Notes: generated from the letters alone by a model not told the origin. A stretch of 64,000 bases of DNA from Cryptomeria japonica (GCF_030272615.1 NC_081412.1:98765796-98829795), one strand, 5' to 3'; positions 1-12,272 are shown, counted from the first letter of the stretch. A program made the numbers and translations.

Positions 1-1565
1 ATTTTGTCTTTCATTCTCTTTTTGTCTTTTTGATTTATTGTTTGTTTGCTAATTGGTTATTCTATTATTATTCTTCATTGTTTTTAATCTATTTAGGTTT
101 TTCATCATTTTGTCTCATTGATTTTTTTCTTAATTTCTTTTTTTATTTGTTATTTTAGTTTTCTTAATCTTCTTTCATTATCCTCCTTTGGGTTTTATTA
201 ATTTATTGTGTCTCCCTCCTTTTTGGTCGTCTTGGTTTTTGGACCCAACTACGTTTCTCCCACCTTTTATTTGGCTTGGTCTACAAACTATCTCACAATT
301 CTCTTTTGTTTTACTTCATGATGAAGGATCATGAAATTTGATCTGAAACGTCAAGGAAAGAAATGCACGCAGCTAAAACTAGAAATGACAATACAGAATT
401 ATTCGAACTATGAAAACCATGTCTACAATAAATGATTGATTTAATCTATTTTTCTTTGTCGTTGCTTAGTTAGAAATAGTTTTTTATGTTTTAGTGCACA
501 TTTTGTTGTCATTCTTTGTTTCTTCAAGTTCTGAATTTGTTTTTGTATAATTGGTAACTTGGTTCATTCGGGATTTTTCTCATGAGTGCCTTTATGGTTA
601 GAAAGAATTACCATTTGTATCCTAGACTTTTGAATTTAATAATGTCTTTTCTCTAAGGATGAGGACCTCAATAGAAACCAACAACCTATATATATTTATG
701 TAGTGTTAAGCACAGGAATATACTAAGAAGGGGGCGGAGGGGGTGAATCAGCATATGCCAATTCCAAATTGATTTAACATTAATTAAAATTAGTAACATC
801 TCCAAGCATCACTACTAACCTCAAATCCAAATCATCATTAGTAGAATTTACTAATCTTTCCTTAATTATGAAGCAACTTATCAAATGATGAACATAAACA
901 CACACATCCACATGAATGGACACCAAATTGACGTGGAAACCTAGAAGGAAAAAGCACGGTGAGAACAACTGCTTGGAACTACTGCCCAAATCAAGCCTCA
1001 CAAAAATATAATAATCTATAACAGGAAGTAGGCACCAACTTACCAGAGACACCAATCCCCAATTATATTTGTAGGCACCATCCTACAAGAGATACCAATC
1101 CACTAATCCAAGATCTGAGCTCCAACTCAGCATGTGAGACACCAATCTCAAACAGTATATAAGAGATATGTAATCAGGACCTTCGAGACTGGATACTCAA
1201 CTTCTTCCTGATCTAGTCAACTTTTGAACATTCTCACACACTATGCATAAGATCTTCAAATGAAATTGCACACGATAATTTGCACAAGTTTTGCCAATAT
1301 TAACATTCTACTCATTCAATATCATCACCCACATACTCACACATCAGCAACCACACACTAGAATGAATTTGATCATCAATATATATATATATACACTAAG
1401 TCACCAAGTTCGAATTTGAATTCGAAGTTCGACAACTTTGAAATTCGAATGAAGTTCGATGAGGGAAAAATTTGAAATGTATTAAATTCGAATTAAATTC
1501 GCCATACGTAATTTTTAAATTGTTTTAATAAATATGTGTAATATATCTATAAAATTGCCTAAATA
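1..1565. other. AT-rich stretch without a supported gene
   Basis: No reading frame here looks like a protein. From about 720 to 1370 the minus strand carries a C-rich tract next to the words gattcaccccct, as seen near the 3' end of the LTRs at 6815 and 59416. A decayed, reversed LTR remnant is therefore possible, but I cannot place its ends. From 1381 to 1500 there is a short TA run followed by repeated TTCGAA words. Confidence 0.3.
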
Positions 1566-1661
1566 GTTTAACACTAAGTTACCGATTCTTCCCCTTTTGG
1601 CCTGGGTTTCGGTTCTGGTTCTGGTTCTTGCCCGATCCTGGTTCTCCCCGGGTTCTCCTTG

Positions 1662-1751
1662 GGTTCCTCCCAGGTCCTTCCTAGGTGGCCGGGTTCCCTG
1701 TGGATCCTGCGACGGGGAACCCGACCACCTGGGAAGGACTCGGGTGGAACC
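1662..1751. repeat. GC-rich foldback palindrome inside the hAT-like element
   Basis: The arms 1662-1698 and 1714-1751 are inverted repeats of about 37 bases with only a few mismatches, separated by a 15-base loop. The pairing continues less perfectly outward to about 1640 and 1790. The base composition, rich in GGGTTC, CCAGG and CCTAGG words, differs sharply from the AT-rich surroundings. Transcribed, it would form a long stable hairpin. Confidence 0.75.
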
Positions 1752-2133
1752 TAGGTCGAACCCAGGAGGACCCGCATGAACCCAGGCTCGTGGTTTCCCA
1801 AAAACGGGGCCCACGGGTCAAAAAAACAATTAAAAAAGACTTTTTCAAATAGTTTTTTTATAATAAAACTATAATTCGCCCCTTTATGACTTTTTAAAAA
1901 AGACTTGAAACTTGAATATTATCTTTTTTGCAAATTATGAATATGATATTAGACTTTAGTTATTAGTTTACTAATTACATTTGTGATATATGAATATTTA
2001 TTGGCATTGGCAATTAATAATTATGGATTTATCATTTATCATTTATGTATGGAAAGTCACATTGTATATTTTATTTTTGTATGGATTGTATATATTGACC
2101 ATATATATAGTATATGGGTATATATATATAATT

Positions 2134-2161
2134 AAAATATATATATATATATATATATATG
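2134..2161. repeat. TA microsatellite
   Basis: Simple TA repeat in the right half of the hAT-like element. The small reading frames crossing it on either strand are low-complexity products of the repeat and are not genes. Confidence 0.85.
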
Positions 2162-2252
2162 TACCGACGAACCCATACCCGTACCCAAGATTTATTTTTT
2201 TTGCCGAATCCGTACCCGAATCTGAACCCGAACCGGTAACTTAGGTTTAACA

Positions 2253-3497
2253 TTGATAAATAGATTTGAAATCGTTACAAAAAGATGACATATTTATAAA
2301 ATATAAACCATAGGAAACACATGCTAGGGCACGAACGCGGCAAAAACGACAGGCAAAAATTGCAGGTGAACTCCGTCTGCAGGGTGCGACTATCACAGGT
2401 CCGCGACTACTTCTCCTGCAGGCCGCGACTCATGACAGACTGAAGATGTGTTTAAAAAATATTAAAATAAGAAGGCCAAAAATTAAAAAAAGGAAAAAAA
2501 AAATCGAATTTCAACGATTTTTTTTTTTTTGAAGTTTGGCGAATTTCAAACTTCAAGGATGAAATTCGGCCAAACCTGGTGACATAGTATATATATATAT
2601 ATATATAGTAATTGCTACTTAATATCTGCCAACAACATATTCAAAAATATCCACAAGTCGACCATTTGAAAAACCATTGATCAAATGTGTAGTCAACTAG
2701 GTCCTAAAGCCCACACGTTACTCCAAGAGCAAGGCCACACTATGTGTTATCCAACACATACTCAACTAGCCCAAATAAACATCCACACACTTCATATGGT
2801 TGGCGCACAGCGCAATACTCTTATGTATACATCCGGAACATCATTATAGACTATGAATTGTCACATATATCACTCTGTTACTTCTATCTTCTTGTAGATG
2901 TAAGCTTAGCTTGTACAACAATAGAATCCGACACATCAAGTTGCTAGCGTATACACAGTGTCTGAGTAACAAACCACAAACATTTACGAATAACCTTCAA
3001 CTACTTGAATAGATGTACGATGATATTACTAAAATTCTTCAAGAGAGCTATCAACATAGCTTGTCATTTGTCCTTCCAGAACTCAAATGCTCAAACATGT
3101 CATATCAAAAATAACTAAAAATGTTGTAGCTACCACACATGAAATGAAGTACAATTGCATTTAATTCTCACCGACTCCGTTGGCATCAATGACAACACAA
3201 TCTTAAACATATGGAACATATATTTATAGAATTTCGAAATTAAAATTTATTAATATTTCAATAATCGTTGAATATATGAAATATCATTTAATCGATTTTA
3301 ATTAGTTATATTCATTTTTATAATTTAATTTCAAAACTAAAAAATATTTAGTTTGATCTTAGAACTTAATAGATTGTTTTAATTAGGGTTTAATTTCCTT
3401 CTCAAGATACTAGCAACGTGAGTGAGATGAAGCAAGAGCAGAATTAAAAAAAAAAGTGAAGCAGGTTGTCAAGGAGAATATTGAATGACTCTGTGTA
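2253..3497. other. No gene seen
   Basis: AT-rich sequence with a poly-T run (about 2518-2531) bordered by GAATTTC/GAAATTC words and a TA run at 2589-2606. I see no coding frame, terminal repeat or RNA gene that I can support. Confidence 0.3.
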
Positions 3498-4480
3498 ATG
3501 TCCCCTAATAAGACTTTACTTAATATTGCCCTAGAATTCCCTTATGAGGTCTGGATGATGCTGGGAAAGGTAGATTGTCAACTTAATACCTTGATTTAGA
3601 GCCTACAATCAGGTTAGTTATCAAAACATAAATAGACATATAATCCAACACTATTACAAATAGAATTCCAATCACTATAATATTCAAAATGTACATAGGA
3701 GATTGCTTTAAGGTTCCACCCAAACAACTCATCGTCATTATGAAGCACCAATTGGGAGATCATACAAGGCGCCTTGAGCCTTCCTCATATACAATATCTT
3801 CCCAACAAAATGCGATGGCCAATTGGATGAGAACTTTAAGGGAATCTTAATGACCATTCTATTATGCAGAATCACAGCAAGAACAATAATACACATAGAA
3901 ATAGATATAACAGTATCAATGTGTTATTTATGCCATATTCTACATCTTATCAAATGAAAGCTCAATAATAAATCAGCCAAATCATTATGCATTATACTTC
4001 ATGCCACACTATTAGATAAATATTAAAGCTACTGGTTAATATATATTTTCTGAGTTCTGCAAATTCTTCGCAGATCGAATGATTACTGATTTACTTCTTT
4101 GATCTGTCTTATGATTCTTGAAGATAAGTGCCCCTTTGTGAGGGAACGTGTCCTTTGGATATCTTTTAGTCAATTTCTATCTAAAGAATGGCTTCTTTAA
4201 TCGCAATCTTTCAAGTTAACATTTCAATTTCATCATTAACAAAACCACTGATAAATTAATCATGATCTCTGCCTTGCCTTTAATCGCTGTTAACCTAAAG
4301 AAGGATCGTTGTCTTTAATTGCTATAGTATCACTTCCTTAGTCTTTAATTAATATTAAAATATTCTTAAACGAATCGCTGTCCATCGATCGCTGGATTTG
4401 ATTGCTGATCATCGCTAGGCTAAACTTAATATTGTTTACTTCATTCTTCCATCAATGAGGTCATGACACTGTGGAGACTC
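3498..4480 (+). repeat. Possible LTR fragment of the TGTAATGTCCC family
   Basis: The segment opens with TGTAATGTCCCC, the word that also opens the solo-LTR-like segment at 23585 and appears at 20051 in the reversed copy. The rest has no reading frame and I could not find the closing inverted word GGGGACATTACA. The right limit given here is only where the resemblance in composition fades. It may equally be unrelated sequence sharing a 12-base word. Confidence 0.25.
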
Positions 4481-5625
4481 AAGACAAAAGCAAATTCTCT
4501 TATGGCAGATACATGGACAAAGAAGTTAGCTTGGAATTACACATCAAAAACCATGAGTTGGCTCTAGATTTTTTTGAGAATAACATGAAGAAAACTGGAA
4601 ATCAGCTTCATGGAGCACTTTGCAAAATAAACAAATGCACCTGACCCAAATTGTGCAGCAGAAAATAGCTTGCATGTCAGCTGGATCTTTGAACAGGAAA
4701 ATTACAAGATGAAAGCAAAGGATCCCCATTCATTAAAACAATTTGGTGAATGATATATACTCAGTATCTCTGAGAACATCTTGACCATAGCAGCAGAAAT
4801 CTTTTGAGCAAAAAATTGGATTTAAAACAGGAAAAATCAGATTCAAAATAAACATAAACAAATGTTGAGAAAAGGACAAAATCTTGTTGTTTTTGAAATT
4901 TAAAGGCACATTACATAGAATAGAAACATAGAGAGCAACTAAAATTGAGAGTTCAGACCATAAATTGTAGTATAAACATGTTTATTGCTTATATTCATAT
5001 TGTTGATTACTAAGTTGCCAAATCGGAATCGGGTACATGGGAACGGTACACCGGTACAACAATTTTTTTGGGGAGGTTGGGTACGTTTTGGGTACAGCCA
5101 TACAAAAAAAAAATTATATATATATATATTACAAATGTATAAATATTTATAGCATAAAAATTAGTATAAAGTTTGAATTTATTTTTTAACATAAAAAATT
5201 AACAATAAATATTGACAAAATCATAGAAAGATAGGAATACCATATCAAATATAGATAAAACTACTTTTCAAAATTTCTAATATAGGTATCATTCAGTAAT
5301 ACATCCATATTAAATAATATTAAACTTAATAGATAACCAATTTACTAATAATTAATATAAATAATATATATTATATATTTAACAAGTATTTTATATTCCA
5401 ATAAATTAAGTTTAGTAAACAATAATCTTCATTTGTAATAATTAATAAAATTAATATATATTTAAAAAGATATAAAAAAATTTAAAAATCGAATAAATAA
5501 AGAAAAAGTATTAAATAAAACCATCTAAATATTTTCTTTTTACTGAATAAAATTCTAATAAATTAAAAACCATCTAAATATTGTTTCCCACGACCCTAAT
5601 GTAATGGTAGTGGAAATATTAAATT
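4481..5625. other. No gene seen; AT-rich
   Basis: Very AT-rich. At 5009 there is CTAAGTTGCC followed by GGTAC-rich words, recalling the end of the element at 1574, but no matching right end was found. Nothing else can be supported. Confidence 0.3.
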
Positions 5626-5644
5626 AAAAACCTCAAATCAAAGG

Positions 5645-5702
5645 CCTATTAAGGGGCCTAGCTAGGTTCAAACCAGTAAGGCGTGTGTGTCTAGTGAGCA
5701 AT
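5645..5702 (+). mobile_element. 5' piece of LINE-C, split from 13446-15057 by an LTR element
   Basis: These bases read in the same frame as the RNase H fragment that resumes at 13446, once the LTR element and one copy of GCAAT are set aside. The words at 5626-5644 (AAAAACCTCAAATCAAAGG) nearly match those after the poly-A tail at 15053, which would be the LINE's own target duplication. The LINE was thus 5'-truncated to a few hundred bases before the RNase H domain. This boundary is an inference from two imperfectly matching 19-base words. Confidence 0.45.
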
Positions 5703-6220
5703 TGTTGGCTTGATGTTGATGTTTTGGTGTAAAGAGTTGATTGGTGACTTGTTTTATGTTGTCATTGATGGCAACTATGTTTTTATAGTCACATAAGTCT
5801 TGTAAGCCAACCGGTAAAGCTTAACCGGTAGAGAAGACAGTTTAACAGTGAACCGCCAAATAGGTCATCCACCAGTTAACTAGGACTGAGTTGCATTCAA
5901 GCAACCGGTACAAGCGATTGATGAAGAGTTGGATGATGTGGTTTTACAGGAGTGATGGAGAGAAGTATTGGGTGTTATATTCTTGACCGAATTAGCAGAT
6001 TCAACAAGATGATCATAATTTGATGTATAGAGCAAGCTATCTGGAAGAACACTTAACCGTTAATGATAAAGTCACTAAGATCGGTAAACCGGTACAGTTT
6101 TGTTTTATTTTGGTTTGTTATGTCGGTGACCGACATAAGTTCGGCGGGTAATGTTAGTTTGTCTAGATTCATTGAAAATAGGAAATTGTTCCAAGGTTAT
6201 GAGCCAACTAAGTTGATGTC

Positions 6221-6228
6221 TATAAAAA
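6221..6228 (+). promoter_or_regulatory. TATA box in the 5' LTR
   Basis: TATAAAAAG lies in the middle of the LTR and is conserved at 12792 in the 3' LTR and at 58790 in the second copy. Its position, about 600 bases before the LTR end, fits the U3/R border of a plant LTR, with transcription expected to start about 30 bases downstream. Confidence 0.6.
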
Positions 6229-6417
6229 GTGTGATGAGTTGTGAATGCATGTATGAGATCGAAGGCGAATATTGAGATTCTGATTGTGCGGTGATTAGTG
6301 AAGTTGTGTATTGATGTATTGATGAAGTTTTGGAGGAACTAAAGTGGATCTTATCAGACACAGAAGTGTTATATGAAGATCATTTGAACTGTTGTTATCC
6401 TAACGTTTACAACAGCA

Positions 6418-6612
6418 AAATCCCTTAACCGGGTAGGTCCTAGCAAGCCTTAATTTGTAAATCCCCTAACAAGGTAGCTCAACATCTGAGTTTAAATCCT
6501 CTTGCCAGGTTGCTCCTAACAGGGCTCATTATAGCAAATCCCTTAACCGGGTGACTCCTAACAGGGTCTGCTCCTAACAAGGAATATTTGTAAGACCTTA
6601 ACCGGTCAGAGG
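6418..6612 (+). repeat. Cluster of CCTAACAGGG-like motifs in the LTR leader
   Basis: About eight related words lie in under 200 bases, for example CCCTTAACCGGG, CCCCTAACAAGG and CTCCTAACAGGG, spaced irregularly. Each is a small imperfect palindrome. The cluster recurs at 12990-13197 and 58998-59207, within the expected start of the RNA, so it may act as an RNA or protein-binding element. Confidence 0.6.
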
Positions 6613-6859
6613 TTTCTATTCTACAGATAGTGAATCTTGTGGGTACTAACTCCCATTGTGGTTTTTCCCTTTTGGGTTTCCACGTATAAATCATTGTGTT
6701 ATGGTTGGCATGTCTTATGTAGTGTTTGCTTATGTGATTATTTTTCTTGCATGCCTAATGATTTTAAAGTTGTTAAGAGGTGTGATCAAATTCTTAAGGT
6801 TTTTGCTTGCACTGATTCACCCCCCCCCCCCCCTCTCAGTGCCTTGTAAGTTTATCAAT

Positions 6860-6872
6860 TGGTATCGGAGCC
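6860..6872 (+). promoter_or_regulatory. Primer-binding site of copy 1
   Basis: TGGTATCGGAGCC follows the LTR after two bases. Plant Copia elements typically have TGGTATCAGAGC here, complementary to the 3' end of initiator methionine tRNA; this copy differs by one base. Copy 2 has TGGTATCAAAGCC at 59457. Confidence 0.8.
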
Positions 6873-6919
6873 TAATTCCCTTTAGGCTTAGCCGCTTGGG
6901 AAAGATCCCTAAGGCTATC

Positions 6920-8216
6920 ATGGGGGATATGAGTTATAGAGAGATGTCTAATAGACTTGCAGAAACTAAGGAAGCCCCAAAAACATTGAGAGGCAAGTAT
7001 AAAGCTTCTCTTGCTAAGAGAAAAGAGCTAACTGAACAACTGTTGGAGGTTTCTGAGAGCAGCTCTTCTAATGAAGCAAACATAGATACATTTGTTGATG
7101 AAGTGGAAAAGCTGAATGATGAGAAGGCTAACTTGAGGAGAGAGCTAGAAGCCCTAACCATCAGAATGAGTCAAGAACTTGAAGCAAGGAGGTTAGTAAA
7201 AGACATGATCAGAGAGAAAGACCATGAGATCTTTAAGCTGAATCAGGAAGTCGGTACCCTGTATGTTCATTGGCATGAGGAAAAAGAAGAAAAAGAAGAA
7301 ATAAAGGCAGAACTGGATATGGCAATGTCTCTTAGAGAGACTCTTATGAAAAGGAATGAAGATCTTACAAAGGAACTTGTTGATGCTAATGAAAAGCTTG
7401 CTAAGTTTAACAAAAGTTCTACCATGCTTGATGAACAGATTCAATCACAAAGGATGAACGGTGACACAACTGGATTGGGTTATACTACATTTGAGAAAGG
7501 TGAGTCTTTCGGTACAAAGGTCAACATGGAAGAAGGTACATCTGCACCTAAAATTCCAAAACCCACTGGTAAGAAACCTTATAAACCTATATGTTTCAAT
7601 TGTCATAAGCCAAGACATACTGCTAATGTTTGTAAGAGCAAATCTAATGTTACTAATGGTTATAGACCTAATACATATCAAGGATATAAGCCTAGAACTT
7701 TTAATAGATATTGTTACACTTGCAACATGCATGGGCATAGAGTTGTTGAGTGCAAGTATGGAGCAAATAATCCGGCACCTCACATAAGTCAAAGGTCAAG
7801 TGGTGGTTGGCAAAGAACCTTTAATGACCGAAGAAGTCCTAATTGGCAAAGACCCTATGCTAACCGGTCTAGCCCTTATGAGATGAAAAAGAGGATGATG
7901 TTGCACAATCTGTCATAACTACAGTCATGTAGCTATGAACTGCAGAAGAAGGACTGGTAGAGGCAATGCTGGACCTTGGAGAGTATCTGGTGTGGCTTGT
8001 TATCATTGTCATCAACCGAGACATATTGCAAAGTTTTGCAGAGAAAAGATGAATCAACTGGTAAATCAATCTGATGACCGAAAAGGGAAGATGAAAATTG
8101 ATGTGGAGGAGATCAGAGTTGAAATGAACAAAATCTGGGAAAAGAAGGATGATGAGAAACCATCTGAAGATCCTAATTCTTCACCTAGTGTGGAGAACCC
8201 TTCACCAGCAAACTAA
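6920..8216 (+). pseudogene. Gag-like coiled-coil and zinc-knuckle protein, frameshifted
   Basis: The frame opens at ATG 6920 (MGDMSYREMS), also the start in copy 2, and runs to 7918. A frameshift at about 7890-7905 passes it to the frame ending at 8216. The first 200 residues are charged and heptad-like, consistent with a long coiled coil. Then come FNKSS and LDEQIQSQ blocks of the kind found in plant Copia Gag proteins. Four CX2CX4HX4C zinc knuckles follow: two before the shift (from 7592 and 7714) and two after it (CTICHNYSHVAMNC and CYHCHQPRHIAKFC). The knuckles are expected to bind the element's RNA in the particle. The N-terminal Gag globular domain usual in Copia elements is not evident. 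The shift makes this copy non-functional unless it is bypassed. Confidence 0.8.
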
Positions 8217-8665
8217 GTTGTTAAAAAGCTTAGGGGGAGCTTAATGTTAGATCCATTTCAGAACCCAATGAAGGACCATGAGGTAAGTTAAATCTGCATA
8301 CTTTGATGCATTATGATATTGAGAAGTGATTTTATGATCAAACCGGTAGTATGTTTAAAGATGTTTTAGGGTTTTACCGGTAATAGCATTTAATGAGGTA
8401 GATAATGGGCAAATAAAAAGAACCTTGTGAATGTCATTTGTCATTTTGGATTCTTGTGAGCACTCGGAGAACAAAAAGAGTAGAGAAAAGTTTGTGTTTG
8501 AAGCATCTAACTGGATTGACAGAGATTTGAGAAGATTTGAGGTGATCCACGATCGGCAATCGACGAGTGAACATTGTTGGTGTCGAAACCCTAGTTGTGA
8601 AAGCGGTAAAAGGTATTTATCCGGCAAATCCTATTTTATGTATCTGAAGTCTGAATCTTTTGAGA

Positions 8666-11600
8666 ATGGATACCCCGCACCTAGTAAATGTTAAAGACGG
8701 ACCTCGTCCTAAATTTAAAAGGCACCCGTTTAAGTCTATTGAAATTGATCTCATCGGAGCCCTATCCGAAGTTCCCTATGGAGTGTTACATGTAGAAGAT
8801 GTTAGATCTTTTTATCATTGCAAATTGGAGGATCTTGGTATTTCTGCAATCTTTGACCAATATAAATTGCTATGTGATGAGAACGGAGTGTTGAAGGAAC
8901 AGTTTAAGAAGGTTACCGAGAAAGGTTTTCACCATGCACTAAATTCCATTGATGATTTTGATGGTGAACATGTCAGATATGTTCTTAGCGGGATTCGCAA
9001 CCAATTTATGTGGCTCGACAGACCACATAAAATTAAAAAAGAAGCTATTCATGTACTCGCCAAACTTTGTGCCACCGGTGAGGTTTCAGTATTGAGATCC
9101 GTTCCTAAGAATGATGTTGAAAAGCTGACTAATTCAAGATGGGATGGAAGAGCAATGACAGTGAATAATATTAACGATCCAATAGTTAAATATGCTTCAA
9201 TGGTTATTGGTTACCGGATATATCATTCTAGCAGGATGAACAACATCCCTGCTGCAGCCATTCATACCGCATACCGAATGATAAAGAAAGATGTCGATTA
9301 TGATTTGTCTGAGGAATTGCGTAGTCAACTAATGCTGAATCTTAAGTCCATCAAGAAGGATGAGAGATTGAAGTTTAAATTTGCATAGTTGATCATTGTT
9401 TTATTTTTCTACTTTCATAACTATTTTCCCGGTATCAGTAATGTTCAGTGGTCTAATGACACACCGGCACTACTATAGATGAAGAACAGCATTAGAATGT
9501 TGGGTAATGGTTTTGACAAGATTGCTTGGGGTTATTTTAAAGATTTTCAGAAGAAGATGCATGCAAGAGAAAGGTTACCGGAGAGTATTGTCAAGAAATA
9601 TGAGAATACAATTTGTTTCATGGTTGATACAGATACTTGTATGATGGAGGCAGTTGATCCCAGGACAACTTGGGTGATGCCTATGGGTTATGAAGTCGAG
9701 GCAAATCTTTTGGTGGAATATGAAGATCACTTGTTAACTCAACCGATAGATACAACTGCAAAAAGATTTGGCACCTACAAGGAGAAATCTCTACAAGTGC
9801 ACTCTAAATTAAGTAGACCGATAATGGCTAAGAAAGTGAGAAAGTAAGTGGAGGCATTTGCTGAACAACAAGGATTTACAAAGGAAGCCATTGCAGAAGC
9901 AAGAGCAAGACATTCAGCACAACAAGAAGGAGCATCTAGTGCCCCAACAAGTACCAGCACCGATAGACAAACAAGGAGTACAATGGTGAAGGAGACACCT
10001 GAAAAGGCAAAGAAGGAGAAACCTTCCAAGATACAATTCAAGAGAAAAGGTAAAGTCATTGAGCCCCCTGCACCTAAAGCACCCAAGGTGAAAGAAGTTT
10101 ACAGAAAGAGGAAAAAGGAGCAAGCAAAGAGACCGGCAACTGATGAAGAAGAAACTGAATCAGAAGGTGAAAAGAAAGCTTTGAGAGCTAGTGGTAAAAA
10201 GTCAAAGGTTGTAGGAGCGTCTACTGTCAAATCCGTCAAGAAACCGGTAACTAAGCTTACAGATTTTGAAAAGATGTTTATGCATATTAAGGAATATGGA
10301 ATTCTTAAGGGCTTGGATAAACTGTATGATAAGTTTATTGAAAAAAAAACAAAGGCAGATAGAAGATGCAATTGTTTTTATGATGGAAAAATATAGTAAA
10401 GCCCTAATTGAATTGCAAGGGCAGATTCCAAATTCTTTGTATGATAAGATTGATGCAAGATGGCCGGCTGCTATGAAACAGGATAGAGAATTTATTGAAT
10501 ACATTCCTAAAAATCTGCAACCTAAAGCTACAAAAGAGGAGATAGATGAAATTATTGTAAAGGCTAAATCATCTTTTAGATCCAAGATTGTTAATTGGTG
10601 AGACCCAATCAGTTCACATGGAAACTGAGCCGATATTGAAGAAATTACTGGGTTTGATTCCTGAGGAGGAAGAGCAACCAAAGAAGTTTGAGACAGAAGA
10701 TATTCCGACAATGTTGATATCAGTGCTTTCAACCTGATGAAATTGTAATGGGAGACCAACCGGTAGATGATCACCCAGTCAACACACAGACAAAGACAGT
10801 TGTCATTATTGATGATGACACCGATACTAATGATGTTGATGCAACTAATAATGTAAATGTGCAGGTTGATGATGTGCAAATGTCTGAACAACAACATGGA
10901 CAAGAAGAGAAGAAAGAGAAAGAAAACAAGAGCTCTGAAGAGCCACCAGTACATACACAGACTGTTGGTACTCATCCGCCACCGGTAAATGACAGTGAAA
11001 AGAATAAGGAAGAAGAAAAGACAGGATAAACTTGAAGAGCAGAAAGAGGAAGAGAAGAAAACAGAGAAATCTGAACCTAAAGTATCACCTCTATCATTTA
11101 CTTCTAAGAAGAAAATAGATGATGATGAGGACGATGATGCATTAAGTATACAAGGACCCATTAATATGGATATGCTGAGTTCTACAGAATTAATAGAGAT
11201 TGCCACTGCAATGCAATCTAGAGCAAAGAAGAAAAGAATGAAGGAACAACAGAAGGAAGCTGAGACAATCAAACATGCAGTTGAAATTTTGTCAAGCTTA
11301 TTACCGGAGACTAATACAGACAATTTTGCTACACTGATTGATAAGCTAAGTCAATTGATTATTGATGATGGTGAACAGATGAAAACATTTGAGGATGCAG
11401 CCTATGTTTGTGTAGAAAAGGAGTATAAGAAGCAAAGGACGGAGCAGTTAATGAAAGATATAGATAAAACTAAAGTTGCTTTAACTGTTAATAAGGACCA
11501 CTTGATGGAAGCATTGGAGACTGGCGGTAAGATCCTTTCTACTGTGGCAAAATTTTCTTTATTTTGTGATGATTTGGTAAAGAAGAAGCAGGAAACAGAA

Positions 11601-11969
11601 AAAGAACTTGAAGCTATAAGTGATTCATTTAAGCTCTTGAATGATTCTAGAATATACTATGGACGATTAGTTGTTGAACTTCAACAAAAGCTGAAAGCTT
11701 ATGAAAATGAACAGGTAAAGAGAATAACATCCCTACAGGAACTACAAACACAGTAGATACCGAAAGTTGAAATCTTGCAGAGAGGGTATAAAGAGTCAGA
11801 AGCTATTCTTGCTACCCTGGATATGAGCACTATAGATGCCATGGAGGAGTTTGCTGGGCAGATGAGGACACATGTGGAGATAACTAGCACTATTTTGGAG
11901 ACCTGGCATAATAATCTGAAGCAGTTGAAATCTCATTTTAGTGACGCTTTTTCTAAAATTGCATTGTAA
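8666..11969 (+). pseudogene. Second protein of the LTR element, function unknown, broken
   Basis: A long coding region occupies the place of pol. It begins at ATG 8666 (MDTPHLVNVK). Its first 240 residues form a globular part with blocks such as MWLDRPHKI, VPKNDVEKLT and AAIHTAYRMI. A second block follows (MKNSIRMLGN, WGYFKDFQKKMHARER), then lysine- and glutamate-rich low-complexity stretches, and last a helical C-terminal part ending at 11969. In-frame stops at 9386, about 9476 and 9845, a slip in an A run near 10345 and later shifts break it. The same protein is recognisable in copy 2 at 61283-63909, with similar block order and many conservative changes, so the ancestor had one long frame. 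It loosely recalls the poorly characterised 'putative plant transposon protein' families; I do not recognise a catalytic motif. Confidence 0.65.
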
Positions 11970-12260
11970 AAACATTTTGAACTCCTATATCTATATATGC
12001 TATGCAATTTTGATGTAAATGTATTTATCTTTTCATGTATTTACTTTCCTTTGTCATTGTTGTCAAAGGGGTAGTAGTTGTTGAAAAGAGTTAGTCAAAT
12101 TTTGTTGTAATCATAATGGGGAGTAGCAGTATGAGTCTTGTCATGGTTTAAATTTTTGTAAAAGCATGTAATTGCTAGGGGGGAGTTTGTATCACAAATA
12201 GAGTCAATTTTTGTATTGCACACTTAGACAAAAAAATTCCTAAGTGTTGCCATCAATGCC

Positions 12261-12270
12261 AAAGGGGGAG
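12261..12270 (+). promoter_or_regulatory. Polypurine tract of copy 1
   Basis: AAAGGGGGAG lies two bases before the 3' LTR, where plus-strand DNA synthesis is primed in LTR elements. Confidence 0.8.
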
Positions 12271-12272
12271 AT

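Larger units (their letters stand above)
1574..2244. mobile_element. Non-autonomous hAT-like element with 8-base target duplication
   Basis: The two ends are exact 11-base inverted repeats, CTAAGTTACCG at 1574 and CGGTAACTTAG ending at 2244. They are flanked on both sides by the same 8 bases, GTTTAACA (1566-1573 and 2245-2252). An 8-base target duplication is the hallmark of hAT-superfamily insertion. No transposase is encoded, so it must have moved with help from another element. Inside the ends lie repeated GGTTC/GAACC words, a large GC-rich palindrome on the left and a TA microsatellite on the right. The terminal bases CTAAG are not the usual hAT CAG, so superfamily assignment rests on the duplication length. 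Confidence 0.72.
5703..6857 (+). repeat. 5' LTR of copy 1
   Basis: Starts TGTTGG, ends TTTATCA, and is repeated at 12273-13440. The upstream half is rich in AACCGGTA words. It holds a TATA box at 6221. The transcribed half carries about eight copies of a short half-palindromic motif such as CTCCTAACAGGG. A poly-C run near 6820 differs in length among the copies. Confidence 0.92.

Noticed and set aside
1515-1814. GC-rich frames on both strands around 1515-1814
   Set aside because: They follow the palindrome and have repetitive Gly/Arg/Pro/Thr content with no domain.
10202-11323. Minus-strand open frame of 373 codons
   Set aside because: It is antisense to the acidic and lysine-rich part of the LTR element's second protein; GAA/AAG-rich coding gives long open antisense frames rich in Ser, Leu and Phe.
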